From the NCBI GenBank assembly GCA_012064385.1, contig QRDG01001524.1, forward strand, positions 367,766 through 431,765: a stretch of 64,000 bases of DNA, given 5' to 3'. The translations under genes and the position numbers were made by a program. This stretch comes from Puccinellia tenuiflora. Its lineage: Eukaryota; Streptophyta; Magnoliopsida; Poales; Poaceae. Below, piece by piece: positions 10,229 to 21,955 of the stretch; positions within the stretch are counted from its first letter, which is position 1, and every line of letters begins with the position of its first letter. The notes beneath the pieces are model-generated. The model did no database searches and was not told where the DNA came from. It was given only the letters and a program-made list of their open reading frames with translations.

Positions 10229-11380
10229 TTCTATCAACCTTCCTCAATCTCAACTATGGGGAACATGTGAAGATTGCGTTTACACTCTTTAAACAACGGG
10301 AGTGGCAGCGGTTTTGTGAAGATATCGACAGGCTGATCTCTTGAAGCAATAAACCGAACTTGCAACTATTTCTACGCAACGCGTTCACGAACAAAGTGAA
10401 AGTCCGCCTCAATGTGCTTCGTCCGTGCATGAAAAACTGGGTTAGAAGAAAGATATGTAGCAGCAATTATTATCACACCATAGAACAGGTGGAGAATTCT
10501 GACGAACACCAAGCTCCTTAAGCAAAGCCTCCACCCAAATCAGTTCAGATGTAGCATTAGCAACAGTCTTGTACTCAGACTCTGTACTGGAATGAGACAT
10601 AGTAGCTTGTTTGCGAGCACTCCAAGCGATCAAATTATCTCCATGAAACACGGCATATCCCCCCGTTGATCGCCTGTCTCCAACATCTCCAGCCCAATCA
10701 GCATCAGAATAAACAGCAACAGAGGTAGATGCCGAAGTTCGAAGAAGAAGTCCATGATCAAGAGTACCATGAACAAACCGTAAGATCCATTTGACAGCAG
10801 ACCAATGATCCTCAGTGGGTGAATGAAGAAACTGACATACACGATTGACACCAAACGACAAATCAGGCCGTGTAAGGGTAAGATACTGCAAGCCTTCAAC
10901 AATACTCCGATAGGTGGTGGCATAGTCGGTACTCAGTAATGGACTATCTGCAGGAAAATGCTTAACAATAACCGACATAGGAGTATCTGTAGTCTTACAC
11001 TTTAACATACCAGCACGTCGGAGAAGGTCAAGAGAATATTTGCACCGAGTTAGTGTGAGACCACCAGATCGTCGATCAACCTCAATACCAAGAAAGTAAT
11101 GAAGGGAACCAAGATCCTTGACAGCAAAATCCTTACGAAGTCCAAGAACAAGACGATCAATAGCCTGAGAAGAGGAGCCGAGTACAATGATATCATTAAC
11201 ATAAACAAGGAGGTACACCGTAATGTCAGGCCGCTGTATTAGCGATTCTATCGGAGGAGGCCCGTGAGGAATACCCTCTCGCGACCAGTGAAACATCAGC
11301 GATGGTTGGTTTTCCAGAACCGTGGCATGGTAACCGTGCTTTCTCGTTGTCGTTGCCGTTGGGGTTGTCCTTAGTATCAC
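10229..11380 (-). pseudogene. Ty1/copia polyprotein C-terminus (RT end and RNase H), defective
   Basis: Minus-strand frame 11380-10442 shows the copia RT end YLLVYVNDIIVLGS, then DLGSLHYFLGIEV, followed by RNase H with VYSDADWAGD and SSTESEY. The normally invariant YVDD active-site motif reads YVND, so the polymerase would be inactive. The C-terminal part continues to about 10229 (HARTKHIEADFHFVRERV, then DIFTKPLP) but is interrupted by stops and a frame change near 10360-10450. Gag, protease, integrase and the RT N-terminus are absent, so the element is internally deleted. Confidence 0.9.
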
Positions 11381-11387
11381 TCTGTAC

Positions 11388-11650
11388 TAGTGAGAGCAGA
11401 CAAAGTGTATTGATCGATATCGTAGGGTATTTTTATCCCTAATTGTTCTACACAAAAGGTATAGAACCGGTTGGGATTATAGATGGGATCATCCATGAGA
11501 AGAGGGGGAAGAGACGTGAACTTGGGTGGGGGAACGAGGGAGATGTGCAGTCCTATTTATAGCAAAATTTCGGCAAATTTTGGACCAATATACCCCTCGG
11601 TTCAAAATTTAAATTTCTGGCTAAAAGGACCACAACTGCATCTGGCGTGC
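11388..11650 (-). mobile_element. Probable LTR end of the copia fragment
   Basis: On the minus strand this region has a TATA box (gctataaatagg at about 11553-11564), then a pyrimidine-rich leader, and ends caatacactttgtctgctct next to the RT fragment. This order resembles the end of a copia 5' LTR. No clean primer-binding site follows, consistent with a deletion that joined the LTR to the RT. Outer boundary not determined. Confidence 0.45.
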
Positions 11651-11945
11651 CCCTTGGGCCATGTGTCTAGAATGGTCCGTCGAGGCCATACGCCGTCCGC
11701 ATTCCCTTGCTCCCTGTGGAAGCCGGCGGGCCGCCACGTGCCGCCGGGACGAGTCGTGCTAGTGCCATGCGTGGCTCACCCCGAATAAACGGGACGTCTC
11801 GTGCCGACAAGCGGGCCTAATTTTGATGATAAGTCTGGGCCAATGCGGGCCATGGCATGTTGTGCTGGCTCGGAAATGCATGCTTATGGACCAGCCCGCG
11901 AGCCTAGGTGGCCAGCTATATCCGGTCCTTAAACGGCCCACCTAA

Positions 11946-13277
11946 GAGCAACCCCAGCCGTTGTGCCCCCCAGGACGCTTTGCCGGTGCCTTCTGGGGGG
12001 GGGGGGGCACCGGCGTATTTTTTTGTCTTGGGGGGCAGCGGTTTCCCAGTCGTTGCCCCCACCCAGGACGCGCCGCGCCGCCGTGCTTCTTCCTCTCGGT
12101 CGATGATCGATCACAGATGCACGGAACGCCAGAACCGATCGATCATGGCGATGGTCATGGAGAACCAGCAGCCGGTGATAGTGCCAGTGTCGCAGATGCA
12201 GCTGATCCCGCGCCCGTCCCCGCCACCGGCGCTGCCGCAGGCACCCCGAGGTGCGCGCCGCCGTGCTCGCGTGCATGGTGCGCTGCGCTGCCGTGCCCGC
12301 CGCCGGCCCCGCGTCACGCCGTCGTGCTCGCGCGCGTGGTGCGCCGCGCCGCGGCCCTCTCGCCGCACTACCGTGCGGCCGCGCCGCCGTCCACTTCTAG
12401 CCAGTCCACTCGCCGTCCGCGTCCGCCGCGAGGTCGAGCTCAAGGCAGAGGAGGTCGCCAGAGGAGACGGACCATCCACGGCGCCAGAGGAGCCAAAGTC
12501 GACAAGCAGCGGCTTGAAGTCCGGCGCCAGGAGCACGTTCGACGACTTGAGGTTCCCGTGCGGCGCCTCGTGTCCGGCGAGCTCCGAGTGGAGGAAGGCG
12601 GCGCCGCACGCGATCCCGGCGGCCACCTTGAGACGCGTCGGCCAGTCGTCCGCAAGACGACGCCGGCCGCCCGCCCCCTCACCAGAGGCGCAGCCCCGAA
12701 CGGCTGCCTCTACGGCGCCTGCTCCTGGACGACAAGCCCCCTCCCCCGCCGCCTCTCGCCGTCGTCGTGCTCGAGGCCGGACGACGCGAGGACCGAGAGC
12801 TCCGCCCCAGCGAGGGCCGCCCCGGCCCCGGCCGCGCGAGCTCCGGCCGCAAGGGACGCCCGGCGACGCCGGCGCGAGGAAGAGCGCCGCGACTTCGAGG
12901 AGATGCGAAAAAAATAGGCCTGTCTCCCAGAGGCGGAGCTGGGCGGAGGGTTGGCGGCGCGAGGTCACGGTGGCGGGGGCGAGCACGGCGGCGAGGGGTG
13001 ACCACGGTGGAAGAAAAAGGAGAGAGAAAGGAGCTCTCGCACGTGGTGGTGGGATTGGAAAAAACAGGAGAGAGAGGAAGCTGAGAGACTGACCGTGGGA
13101 CTTTTGCATGCAAAAGTATTCGTCGGCGCCCCAGGCGAAACCCAGCAGGCTGGGTTCAGGTTGGGTTCGCCGGCGTATTTTTTTAGCAAATCCGATGAAA
13201 AACAAGCTCCTGAGGATGGGAATATTTTTGTACAAAAAGTGATCTGGGGGCTTCATGGGGGCTGGCTGGAGTTGCTC
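11946..13277. mobile_element. PIF/Harbinger-type non-autonomous element carrying gene fragments
   Basis: The 1332-bp element starts gagcaaccccagccg and ends with the inverse, ggctggagttgctc. It is flanked by TAA on both sides (11943-11945 and 13278-13280), the 3-bp duplication typical of PIF/Harbinger. Unlike ordinary MITEs its interior is very GC-rich and contains a recognisable receptor-kinase fragment on the minus strand and an unidentified short coding-like stretch on the plus strand (from the ATG at 12144). No transposase is present. It is analogous to gene-capturing Pack-type elements. Confidence 0.8.
12440..12790 (-). pseudogene. Captured fragment of a receptor-like kinase (PRK-type kinase domain)
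   Basis: Minus-strand translation near 12655-12470 gives DDWPTRLKVAAGIACGAAFL, then HEAPHGNLKSSNVLL and PLLVDFGSSG. This is the catalytic-loop region of plant LRR receptor-like kinases of the pollen-receptor-kinase type, which carry HGN in place of HRD. Upstream, in another frame, a degraded LVVQEQAP-like stretch may be kinase subdomain V, separated by a frameshift. Only part of the kinase domain remains, with no start, membrane segment or LRRs. It sits wholly inside the Harbinger-type element. Confidence 0.75.
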
Positions 13278-13280
13278 TAA

Positions 13281-14600
13281 TCCATGGCCTAAACAGCTCG
13301 TGCACGGTGCACCCTTCCTTCCGCCTGGTTCTCAGAAAAAAAAAAACTCTGTCCATTCTTTCTCGCCACAGAGTATGGTCGATGCGGTAGAGATCGCCGG
13401 CCGGCACGTCCCGCGCTCGCCGACGCCGTGGTCCTCGGCCCCAACGGAGGCGCTCAGGCGCTTCTCCCTCTCCCTCTGCGTCCGCCTGCTTCCGCCGCCA
13501 CCCCCTTCCCCGCTTCCGCGCTTCAGGTACTGCACTGCTCCCCAGCCCCTCCAAGTCTGGTTCCTCGTGCTCGTCGTCCGCGTCTTGCTTTGGTGGGGCG
13601 TCGTATCGTGCCTCGCGACCTCACATGGCTGTGTGCAAAACTCTGTCGATTAGACGCTGCGGCTATACTAAATCTGTAGAAATATTATGGTGATTAAATG
13701 TTAACGGCCATTGTCAATATAGTGATAACCGTCGTGAAGTATTAGAAACTTAGCGGTGATGACAGGCAGTTTTGATCTACAATGGTAGCATCACATATTC
13801 AGCCTGTGTCACCTGGAGCCGTCAAAGATTCCATAGATCTGCCATTCCTTTTGTTAACACTTGGTGCTTGAGATCTAGCCTTGCTGATTTTGGAATTTAT
13901 TGCGGAGAATGTCAAATGTAAGTAATGGATCACGCGGTTAGGGCCATGAAGGACTGGAGACATATCGGGAAGGAGGGGACCAAGAGAAATTAGCAAAGGT
14001 GACATGGGATGGCAGAGTAAAAGAGCAAGCCCACCGAATATAGGGGGAGAAGCTGACCACCTCACGGATTTGCTCCATTACAATGGGAAATACCTCAGCT
14101 TTAATAGGAAATTAGAAGGAGAAACAACCCCTGATGGACCCAGCTATATAGACAAGAACAACACTTTGTATCAGGCTATATGATCTAACAGGTTGGTGCA
14201 CTTCAGCAGAAATGTCTGTTCTTAGACAGAAAAAATATGTGCGGTATCATTAACCAACCCAAATATTGACATGTCATGCTTTAATATACTTTGTCCGAGT
14301 GACATAGGTGCCAAATCCAACCATCTATTGTTAGATTTAAAAATTTATTCGTCTCTTCTTCCGTAGATACACAGATGACAATTTCCGCGGCATTGATCTG
14401 ATTGACACATGTTACCACATCCAAAAAAAACACTCGGTTCTATGAGTATTTATTTGTTCATTGAATAGTATAAACATATATCACATAGTTGTATGTGCTT
14501 CACTTAATACAAATGGTATTGTTTAGCAGTATGATATGCATTTTTGTTGGAGAACAATGCTTATCCTTCATCCCAAGAATAGGAAGATTCCACTCTTTTT
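13281..14600. other. Intergenic, no gene recognised (3' flank of the reductase)
   Basis: A GC-rich, open but unrecognised stretch lies at 13380-13670 with no supporting domain. The remainder is AT-rich and non-coding. AATAAA on the minus strand near 14343-14348 could be a distal polyadenylation signal for the reductase gene. Confidence 0.35.
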
Positions 14601-17600
14601 CTACACGCTTCCCTTCTTTTTGCGACCATACTTTAGTACAGCTGGGACGTGGACGTTCAAGAGATATTGGTGCCAGTCCATAGATTTGGGATCAAAGTTA
14701 AATAGGCTACCATCATTTCCATTCATCTTTACTTCCTTCCTCAACCTTGTCAAGTTTGTGTCATCAAAGCTTCAGACACAGAACATCAAAGAAAATTGGA
14801 TCAATATGTATACATTACAATAAATAAATGAATACATTTTCATCATTTATCTTTTGTAAATGAGTATAATAACTAAGTCAGTTGATGCGAGTCAAATGTA
14901 GAGATTTCATATAGTTGCAACATGGTGGCCCATACTACTCTTCAGTTTTTCCAGAACGCTATCTACTAGTACCCCTCTAATCCATGTGTACAATCTCTAA
15001 CAGTAAAATAGAAGCTAGACGAATTAGGGGTCCAATGGGGTTATTACAGACTGTCTATAACCAAAATGGCAAGTTAGAAAGTACAGTAATTTATCGAACA
15101 CAGGAAGAAAATGGATCTCACCATCCTTTGAAGAAGGCATATGGTGCATACAGCTTGACCAAGAGCATTAAGAAAGTGTATCTTCGGTTGTGCTTCTGGT
15201 AATATTGTGAAAATAACCCACAGAATAATAGGCTCACTGCATGCAGCATCTGTTCATTTGTAATTAAACATATGACAAAAAAATGTGAGTCACTTCATCA
15301 TATAGACACTATATTCGCATGTGTCTATGAATTATAAAACATATGATTTTGTACCTCGAGTGGTAGCTTATACATCAGGGTCAGATATGCACGGAAGTAA
15401 GCGAATTTCTTGAACAAGTATGGCCTTCTGTTTTGGAGGGGTTTCCCATTCTCTAGTACACGAGGATGGATGGAGAAGTAATCCCAACATGCATCCTCAA
15501 AAACATAACCGGTCAATGGATTTTGGAGTGCTGAGCTCACATGGTAAATGACTTGCCCTTTCTCATTCCAGTGAACAGCCCCGGCCACCAGAGTTGCATT
15601 TACCACCATATCAGCAGGAACCTATATATATGGACTGTCAGTATCTCTCAAGTTTAACATGCAATCCTATTAATCAGGTTTCTATATTACTCCACCCACA
15701 ACATTAATAGCTAGAACATATTTATATCATTTTTGTATTACTCACTGCATCCATTGTGTCTTTGAGATCACCTACGAAACAGGGGAACGCCTGCTCATCA
15801 TAGGCGACAATGAGAGCATCAATTGTCCTGGTGATAAAACGGTAGGAAAACTTATTTTCTCTTGTGAAGTCCAGCTTGGATATAGTATGCAGTGTAGTAA
15901 TTCTACACAGGTAATTAGTTGCACAAGATAGATATAGCATTGATACATATAAATTGCTATTACGCTTAGATGTTGAGCATACCTTGCCCCTTCTATCCAC
16001 CCAGGAAAAGGATCTTGATAAGTGCTGGTTACCATGGTGGGACGAATAATGACGACAGGAAGGTCTCCCCTCTGCTGCTCAAGTAACATCTCCCCCATAG
16101 CCTTGGTAAACGTATATACGTTTGGCCATCCAAAATGGCAAGCCCTTCAAATATTTATGAACAATTTAGATACTGTCATGCTGATTTGTCATATATACCT
16201 TTTGACTAGTATTAGATTCCTATACTTGTTCATCAACATTTTCCTAAAATAATTAGCGCCATCTAGAGTATTCAATGGTTAAAGTTCATCTAGTGTTAGT
16301 AAAGTTTAGTGAATATATAGCTTATTTATGTCACAAACCTACAGGATCCTATAAGGCCCCTTCAACTTTATACCAGCCATTATAAATCAACCGCCACTTT
16401 AAGTTGGCACGGGTAATGATCTAAAATGGTCCAAACGAGAGGTCTAAAGGTGGCAGGATTTGATACGACAGCTACCTAGCTACCTTAGTAATGACATAAC
16501 TATCACAATATTTCGATTTAAATTTTATTATCAGCCCTACCTAAATATATCACCTCTCATCAGAAAACTTCGACCACTAACACAAAAAAGGTTTTACATT
16601 GGCCATGTGAAAAATGGTATGTTAGATATTTCATGGAAATGTTTTCAGAATACATCAATATAATTTTGCCAAGATAGCTCACAGAATTGCATATCAGACC
16701 TCTTTAAGCCAAGCTCTTTCATGGTTGTCTTCTCAGATTGGTCTGAACTACCACCCTTAGCCGCTGTGAATTCCGTCTTGGCCTTCTCAACCAGCTGTAA
16801 CTCAGCTTCAATGTCCAAGTGGTATCCCGGTCGTAGTGCTTCACCCATTTTGAGTGCTTTCTCCAGTAAAAGACCTTCTTGGGTACCAGCTACAAAAGCT
16901 AATATAGAAAAAAAAACATGGTTATTATAGTCGATTAAGCAGATATATTATCATCGTATTCTGTGATTCTGCTCCATTTCAAATTAACTAAGCACTGTAT
17001 GCACAACTGGGTATACATAAATAAACATACACGTACCAGTGGAAACATGAAGCAACATTTTCAGATTAGGACACTTCTTTGCAAATTCGCATCCATATTG
17101 GGCTCCTAATGCGTTAGTTGCCAAGGCAACATCATACCTGTACATGCAATAAAATTCAAGGAACATGCAAAACAGTTAACAATAAAAGCTGAAATATGAC
17201 TGTCTGACTTCTGTCCTCCCAGCACCTCATTCTGCTATTTATTTTACAGAGACATCATGTATGTAGGCAGAGTGTAATTCTAGAAATTATTTCTTGTATA
17301 TTTCAGTCCTGTCCATTTCTGTATTTATAGTGATTATGCCAATTTTACATTTCTTTTTGGGTGATTAGACTTTGTTTTGTCTTATGTCTTTTGTAGGCTC
17401 ACCAACCTCTTGTTTGTGTGTCTAGGTTAGTACAAATTTTTGTGTCAGTGTTTATCTCGTACAACCGGTTCCTCAAACATAGAGGTTAAAATCACAAATT
17501 AAGCCATTTATAGAATGGATGTAGATGTAATTGATTAAACGCGATAAGTATAAGGATATATTTATAGAAGTGCTTGTGATGAAAATCTGTAGTTGTGTGC

Positions 17601-18252
17601 CGTTTAAAAAGTAAAACCTGAAATACTCGTCCGTGTATTTGCGTTAAGCATCGCGCAATTGTTGTACCTTTCATAAAAGCTAGTTGTCGCTGCCCCATGG
17701 ATGATAATATCGATCTCCTCACACAGGTCCTCTAGCCTGGAGCCATGGAGGCCGAAGTCACGAGTCCCCACGTCTCCAGCGAGAGGAACTATCTTCTCCT
17801 TGATGAGCTTCTGGAAGCCAGCAAGACCGTGCTTATCCCGCAAGGTGTTGAACAGATCCTTCCCCAGCACCTGCGCACGGGAATTAAGACCGGTCGACTA
17901 AATGAACACCCAAGGAGGCGACAAACTAGTATGCAAGCATGCGAAGAAGACTGCTTGTCGAAACCAGTGACGCGGTTTCGACTTACCTGGGACAGGATAC
18001 GCTGCTCGGCGGAGGCAGCATCGGGCGCTCGCACCAGCAGGTAGAGCTTCTTCACGTCTGGCTGAACGCTCAGTATCTTCTCCACCAGCACTGCACGTAA
18101 CATGTGTGCACGCAGGTAAGGAACTGATGTAATATTTCACAATTGTTTTGCCTGTAAACACGGGTATGCATACATTTTCCGAGGAAGCCGGTCGAGCCGG
18201 TGACGAGGACGGTCTTGTCCCGGAAGCACCCAGCCACCCCGACGGCGTCCAT
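14601..18252 (-). CDS. Fatty acyl-CoA reductase (alcohol-forming), complete 10-exon gene
   Basis: Reduces fatty acyl-CoA or acyl-ACP with NADPH to primary alcohols for wax, suberin or pollen wall. Exons (minus strand): 18252-18174, 18090-17987, 17870-17668, 17137-17037, 16898-16700, 16144-15983, 15827-15746, 15621-15355, 15249-15122, 14769-14601. All introns begin GT and end AG, phases agree, and the spliced CDS is 1494 nt, encoding 497 aa, the usual length for plant FARs. Motifs: NAD(P)-binding TGSTGFLG with G19, G22, G25; active site Y239-T-F-T-K243 (YxxxK); the C-terminal FAR_C (sterile) region with FNFDPKSMDW. The donor of exon 5 is GTCTGA, canonical only at GT. A TATA-like ctataagtag lies about 165 bp upstream of the ATG. 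No disabling change was found. The enzyme family is firm; tissue and chain length cannot be told. Confidence 0.95.
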
Positions 18253-18689
18253 GGCGAGCTACCGTGATGATATAATGAACCTGGAACTATAGAAGATACC
18301 GGGCGGTCTCTCCTGGAAGCTGGAGATCGATGGAGGTGGACTCAAGCTAGCCGGCCGGGGCTGTGCTTGCGTGCGTTGTGGGTAGCTCAATTAGGCCATG
18401 TGGGTGCATGGCTGCTACTTATAGTTACATGGGTCGATTGTCGTAGTTGCTTTGGGCCTTGAGCTGTGACCAGCCAAGGGACAAGTTCATGTCACTATTG
18501 GAATGAGTGAGGGAATGAATGCCTCCCTCTAGACAGCTGCCCGTCTTCGTCATAGGCTTTATAGCACCTGTTGGCATGGGGTCCCGAATGAAGCTCCTAC
18601 TTTTTGCTGAGTATGTGTGCTTTAATAACCTTACAGCACCTTCCCTAGCTAGCTGATTTTTGATTCGGATTTCTCGTCAGTCTGATTGT
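18253..18689. promoter_or_regulatory. Promoter region of the acyl-CoA reductase gene
   Basis: This is the minus-strand upstream region of the reductase. A ctataagtag TATA-like motif is at about 18412-18426 (minus strand), and the predicted 5' UTR is roughly 130 bp. The region ends at the inserted hAT relic beginning at 18690, so the promoter is bounded by a transposon about 440 bp upstream of the ATG. Confidence 0.5.
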
Positions 18690-19800
18690 CAGGGGCGAAG
18701 CTCCAACTAGGGCAAGATAGGGTGGTCGCCGTACCTTGATATTTGGTGAAACAAAATTTTGATTGGTCGTAGTTAAAAACATACTCCGTATGAGAAAAAT
18801 ATGCTTATTTTAGTGAACACTGCGCATAATTGATTTTGAACCGAAATGAGGGGTTCGTTAGTCCTAGTCTAGTCGGAAACCAACTATTTCTCTTTGTAAT
18901 AGATAATTCTCAATCTGAGAAAACCCGACTCTAAACAATGTTATAGGTTGAGTGTTTAAGGGGCACTTGAGAGTATTTTTGGCAGCTTATGGGGGATGGG
19001 CTTTGCAATAGATAATCTCAATCTGAGAAAACCTGACTCTAAACAATATTATAGATGTGTTTAAGGGACACTTGAGAGTATTTTTGAGCTTATGGGGGAT
19101 TTGGCGGGGGGGCAAAACCAACTTTAATATGTCTCTGGTTAACATGTGAGGACATGTTTGCCCAATTAAAGAAATGATGGTAGAGTTCACCATTTGGAAG
19201 ATTCCAATTTGCGTTGGAAGTGGCATCACAATCCTACGTATGGACCAAATGGTAACAAAATGAGAAAAAAGGTGGGAAAGACATAAGGTCAATGTTGATT
19301 ATTTTTGTAGTGTGGACACATTCTTTATTTCTATTATTTGTTATAGATGTGAAGAATTGAGGAATTCAGATATTGTCTTGATATTTGAAAGGCACATCAT
19401 ATTTCCCTATGTTTGTCACCTCATTTAGTTGATATTGTTTTTACCAATACCGATGACAATGACTGAAAGGGCCTTCTCGACGACGAAGATCATTAAGACG
19501 GAGTTGCACAACAAGATGTTCGTGATGGCTTCTTCATGACTTGATGATGTGCTACATCGAGCGAGAGATATTCAAAAGTCTTGATCGACAAAATTATGGA
19601 AGGTTTTCAGAAAATATATTAGTGTTTTTCCATAAGGTTGATTATTGGTATGTTTTTATGTTCTACTTATGTTCAAATGTGTTTATATTTTATTGTACTA
19701 ACTGATCAGTATTAATGTTTGCGGAAAAAATTCTAGGGATATATAATGTTTAGATCTATGATTTTGTAAAATTTCAGTTCAAAATTCGTTGTATTATGGG
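18690..19800 (+). mobile_element. hAT relic A (5' terminus and degenerate transposase C-terminus)
   Basis: Starts caggggcgaagctccaacta, then gggcaagatagggtggtcgc, matching the terminus of the relic at 25007-26097. About 740 bp in, a plus-strand stretch (19440-19600) reads PMTMTERAFSTTKIIKTELH, the C-terminal dimerisation region of ZMYM-like hAT transposases, followed by stops. A ~105-bp tandem duplication lies at 18892-18995 and 19000-19100. No 3' terminus or target duplication was found; the right limit is approximate. Confidence 0.7.
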
Positions 19801-20192
19801 CTGAGCAAAAATACAAATGAGTGGATTTGGGTGTTGTAAATAGTGCACATTTTCAAAATTTGAAAATTGTCCGATTTGTCCTTTTTATGTAGCCCATGTT
19901 GTAACGAGTTTTAGATTGAAAATTTGCATGATGCTAGAACTCAACATTATGTATCCTTAAAAAAAAATTGCTGAATTTTTTGGAACTTACAAATACCGAT
20001 TAATTTTTTTTAAATAACGGGCTCATGTAGCTCAGGAGTCATTTGTGGTTTCCACCTAATACATCCCCAAACGACTCGTGAGGAAACACAACCGAACTTA
20101 AGATGATCTCTCGACTCCATCAGGTTACGGAAGGAACAACTAGGATTTGTAGGCCACTTTTGCTTTTTTATGTTGTCTCTAGCTAGTCAGAA

Positions 20193-21055
20193 TTGCATTC
20201 TACATCATCTGCCACATCAAAATTTGACTTTGAGGGAAACGGGGATTTCCGAACCCTTTTGCAATTAGGAATTAGAGTAGGTGCTGTCAGATCTGTTAGT
20301 TTTCTATGGATCTTGACAGTTGGTGTGTTGTTAAGGGAAGTTCTTCGCTGGTCTATGGTTGGACATCTTCGATCTCTTCATTCGTATGGATCTACGGTAA
20401 GGTTCGGTTTCTGAAGGAGTTTGACAGTGCCCTGAAGGAGTCATTTATCGAGAAATACGTGCGTTTGCTTTGTTAAATTTTAACTCTGTTAGATTTGTTC
20501 ATTGCCCACGTGGTTGTAATAATGTAGCACACGCCATTGGGGCGATAAGTGCGAGCCAGACCGAAGCCAGTCGCCTGTGGCTGGATGAGGTTCCTGACTC
20601 CGTTGTGGTGCTAGTGGCCAGCGAGTCCGCGGAGCCTCTGAGTTAATGGAATAAGTGTGTTCCAGTTAAAAAAAAAAGGTTCGGTTTCTCCAACCGTATG
20701 AATTGGTGGTGGAGGATTGTAAGACTGCGTTGCTGCTTGGGATGTGTCCCCAGCCGATGTTCTATCTGCGTTTATTCGATCTCGTCGTACGCGGTGGGTG
20801 GCTATTGCGGTCTTCAAAGACTTGGTTGGCGAGGGCGTTTGCAGGTGGCCCAATCTTTTATTGCTTGTTCAGTGTATTTTTCCAGCTCCGACAACCGGCG
20901 ATCTATGCGAGGAAGAAGACGATCAGTTTGAGTTTCATCAAATTTTAATTTTTTTTTTGTGCTGGCCGTGTTGCGTTGAGTTATAACTCCTCTGTACCGG
21001 TTGTTTTTCCTGATCAATATAAGATACAAGATGTGTCTTTACTCGAAAAAAAAAA
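20193..21055 (+). repeat. Retroposon-like 3' sequence with poly-A, interrupted by a LINE
   Basis: Two halves (20193-20412 and 20690-21055) are separated by the LINE at 20413-20677. The downstream half ends gtctttactcgaaaaaaaaa, a poly-A tail typical of non-LTR retroposons. No coding domain is recognised. It is called retroposon-like from the tail only. Confidence 0.45.
20413..20677 (+). mobile_element. 5'-truncated LINE with RNase H-like ORF2 tail and target duplication
   Basis: A 265-bp insertion flanked by ggttcggtttct (20401-20412 and 20678-20689). In one plus frame it encodes VRFVHCPRGCNNVAHAIGAI, then LWLDEVPDSVV, and a TAA at 20644-20646, the C-terminal RNase H-like region of plant LINE ORF2. 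It is followed by an A-run at 20668-20677. The truncated 5' end, poly-A and 12-bp duplication are classic target-primed reverse transcription products. Confidence 0.88.
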
Positions 21056-21445
21056 TTAGACCTGCTGCCTCTGGATTAACCCTTCTCCTAGAATTATGTG
21101 TCCTGCCCTTACCAATAACTCTCTGACTCTCTAACCACTGTCAGACATATAAACTGACTTAGCAGTTGCTAGGGGTTTAACACCGTACGTATCATCCCCC
21201 TCAGTGAAATATTGGCCCTGTCCATAATGGAAGGCCACTGATCATTAATTCAATTTCCTGATAAAATTAACCAGATAGGCGTAGATGATGCATGGGCTAG
21301 AGGCGTTTGGTCTAGGCACGCTAGCTAACCGTGGTTGTCTACATAGAGTAGGGGTTATTAGCCGGCACAGTTACACTCAAGATAGTACGCACACACACTC
21401 CACAGTAATTCCCACGTGACGGCTACCGGCCACCAAAACCAGCTA

Positions 21446-21529
21446 CTACCTCGGATCCGAATTAAGTGTATACTAATTTTGTGCTGTGCTAGTTCAATCT
21501 TCACGATAATTAAAACGGATCGGAGGGAG
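21446..21529. mobile_element. Short Stowaway-type MITE
   Basis: An 84-bp element flanked by TA (21444-21445, 21530-21531). Left end ctacctcggatccgaatta; right end is the inverse of ctccctccgatccgttttaa. Confidence 0.75.
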
Positions 21530-21804
21530 TAGCTGATGACGATAATCTTCACCGTGATGACGATTTTTATGTCACTATCTGGCCTAAGATATCGAATTGG
21601 AAATGAGATAGACGCCGATTATGGCCAGGGTTAGCAACACTATAGCCAGCTCAGTTACACACTACCGGCCACAAAAAAGCCAGAAGTGATTAACACGAGA
21701 TTTACCGAAAAATCGCATTGGAGCTGGGGCTACATGTGCCCTTCCTATACTTACTTACCCAGTACTGCTGCTACTAGCCACCAGTAGTACTGGCCAGCTG
21801 CTAA

Positions 21805-21955
21805 GGGCTTGTTTGATTCAAAGGAATGGATTTCTATTCCTATGTAGGAATTGATTCCTATCCTTCATATTTCAAAGAAAAAAAAACATGAGTTCACACC
21901 AAATGTTAAAATTCCTTTAAAGGATTGGTTCCTATCCTTCAAATCAAACAAGCCC
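21805..21955. mobile_element. Tourist-like MITE (PIF/Harbinger type)
   Basis: A 151-bp element with termini gggcttgtttgattcaaagg and, inverted, gggcttgtttgatttgaagg. It is flanked by TAA at 21802-21804 and 21956-21958. The TAA duplication and 15-bp perfect inverted ends fit a Tourist-like MITE. Confidence 0.88.

Noticed and set aside
11908..13256. 394-, 318- and 381-codon open frames in the Harbinger-type element as real genes
   Set aside because: All are Arg/Pro/Ala-rich frames in GC-rich DNA, overlapping on both strands; only the short kinase fragment is recognisable.
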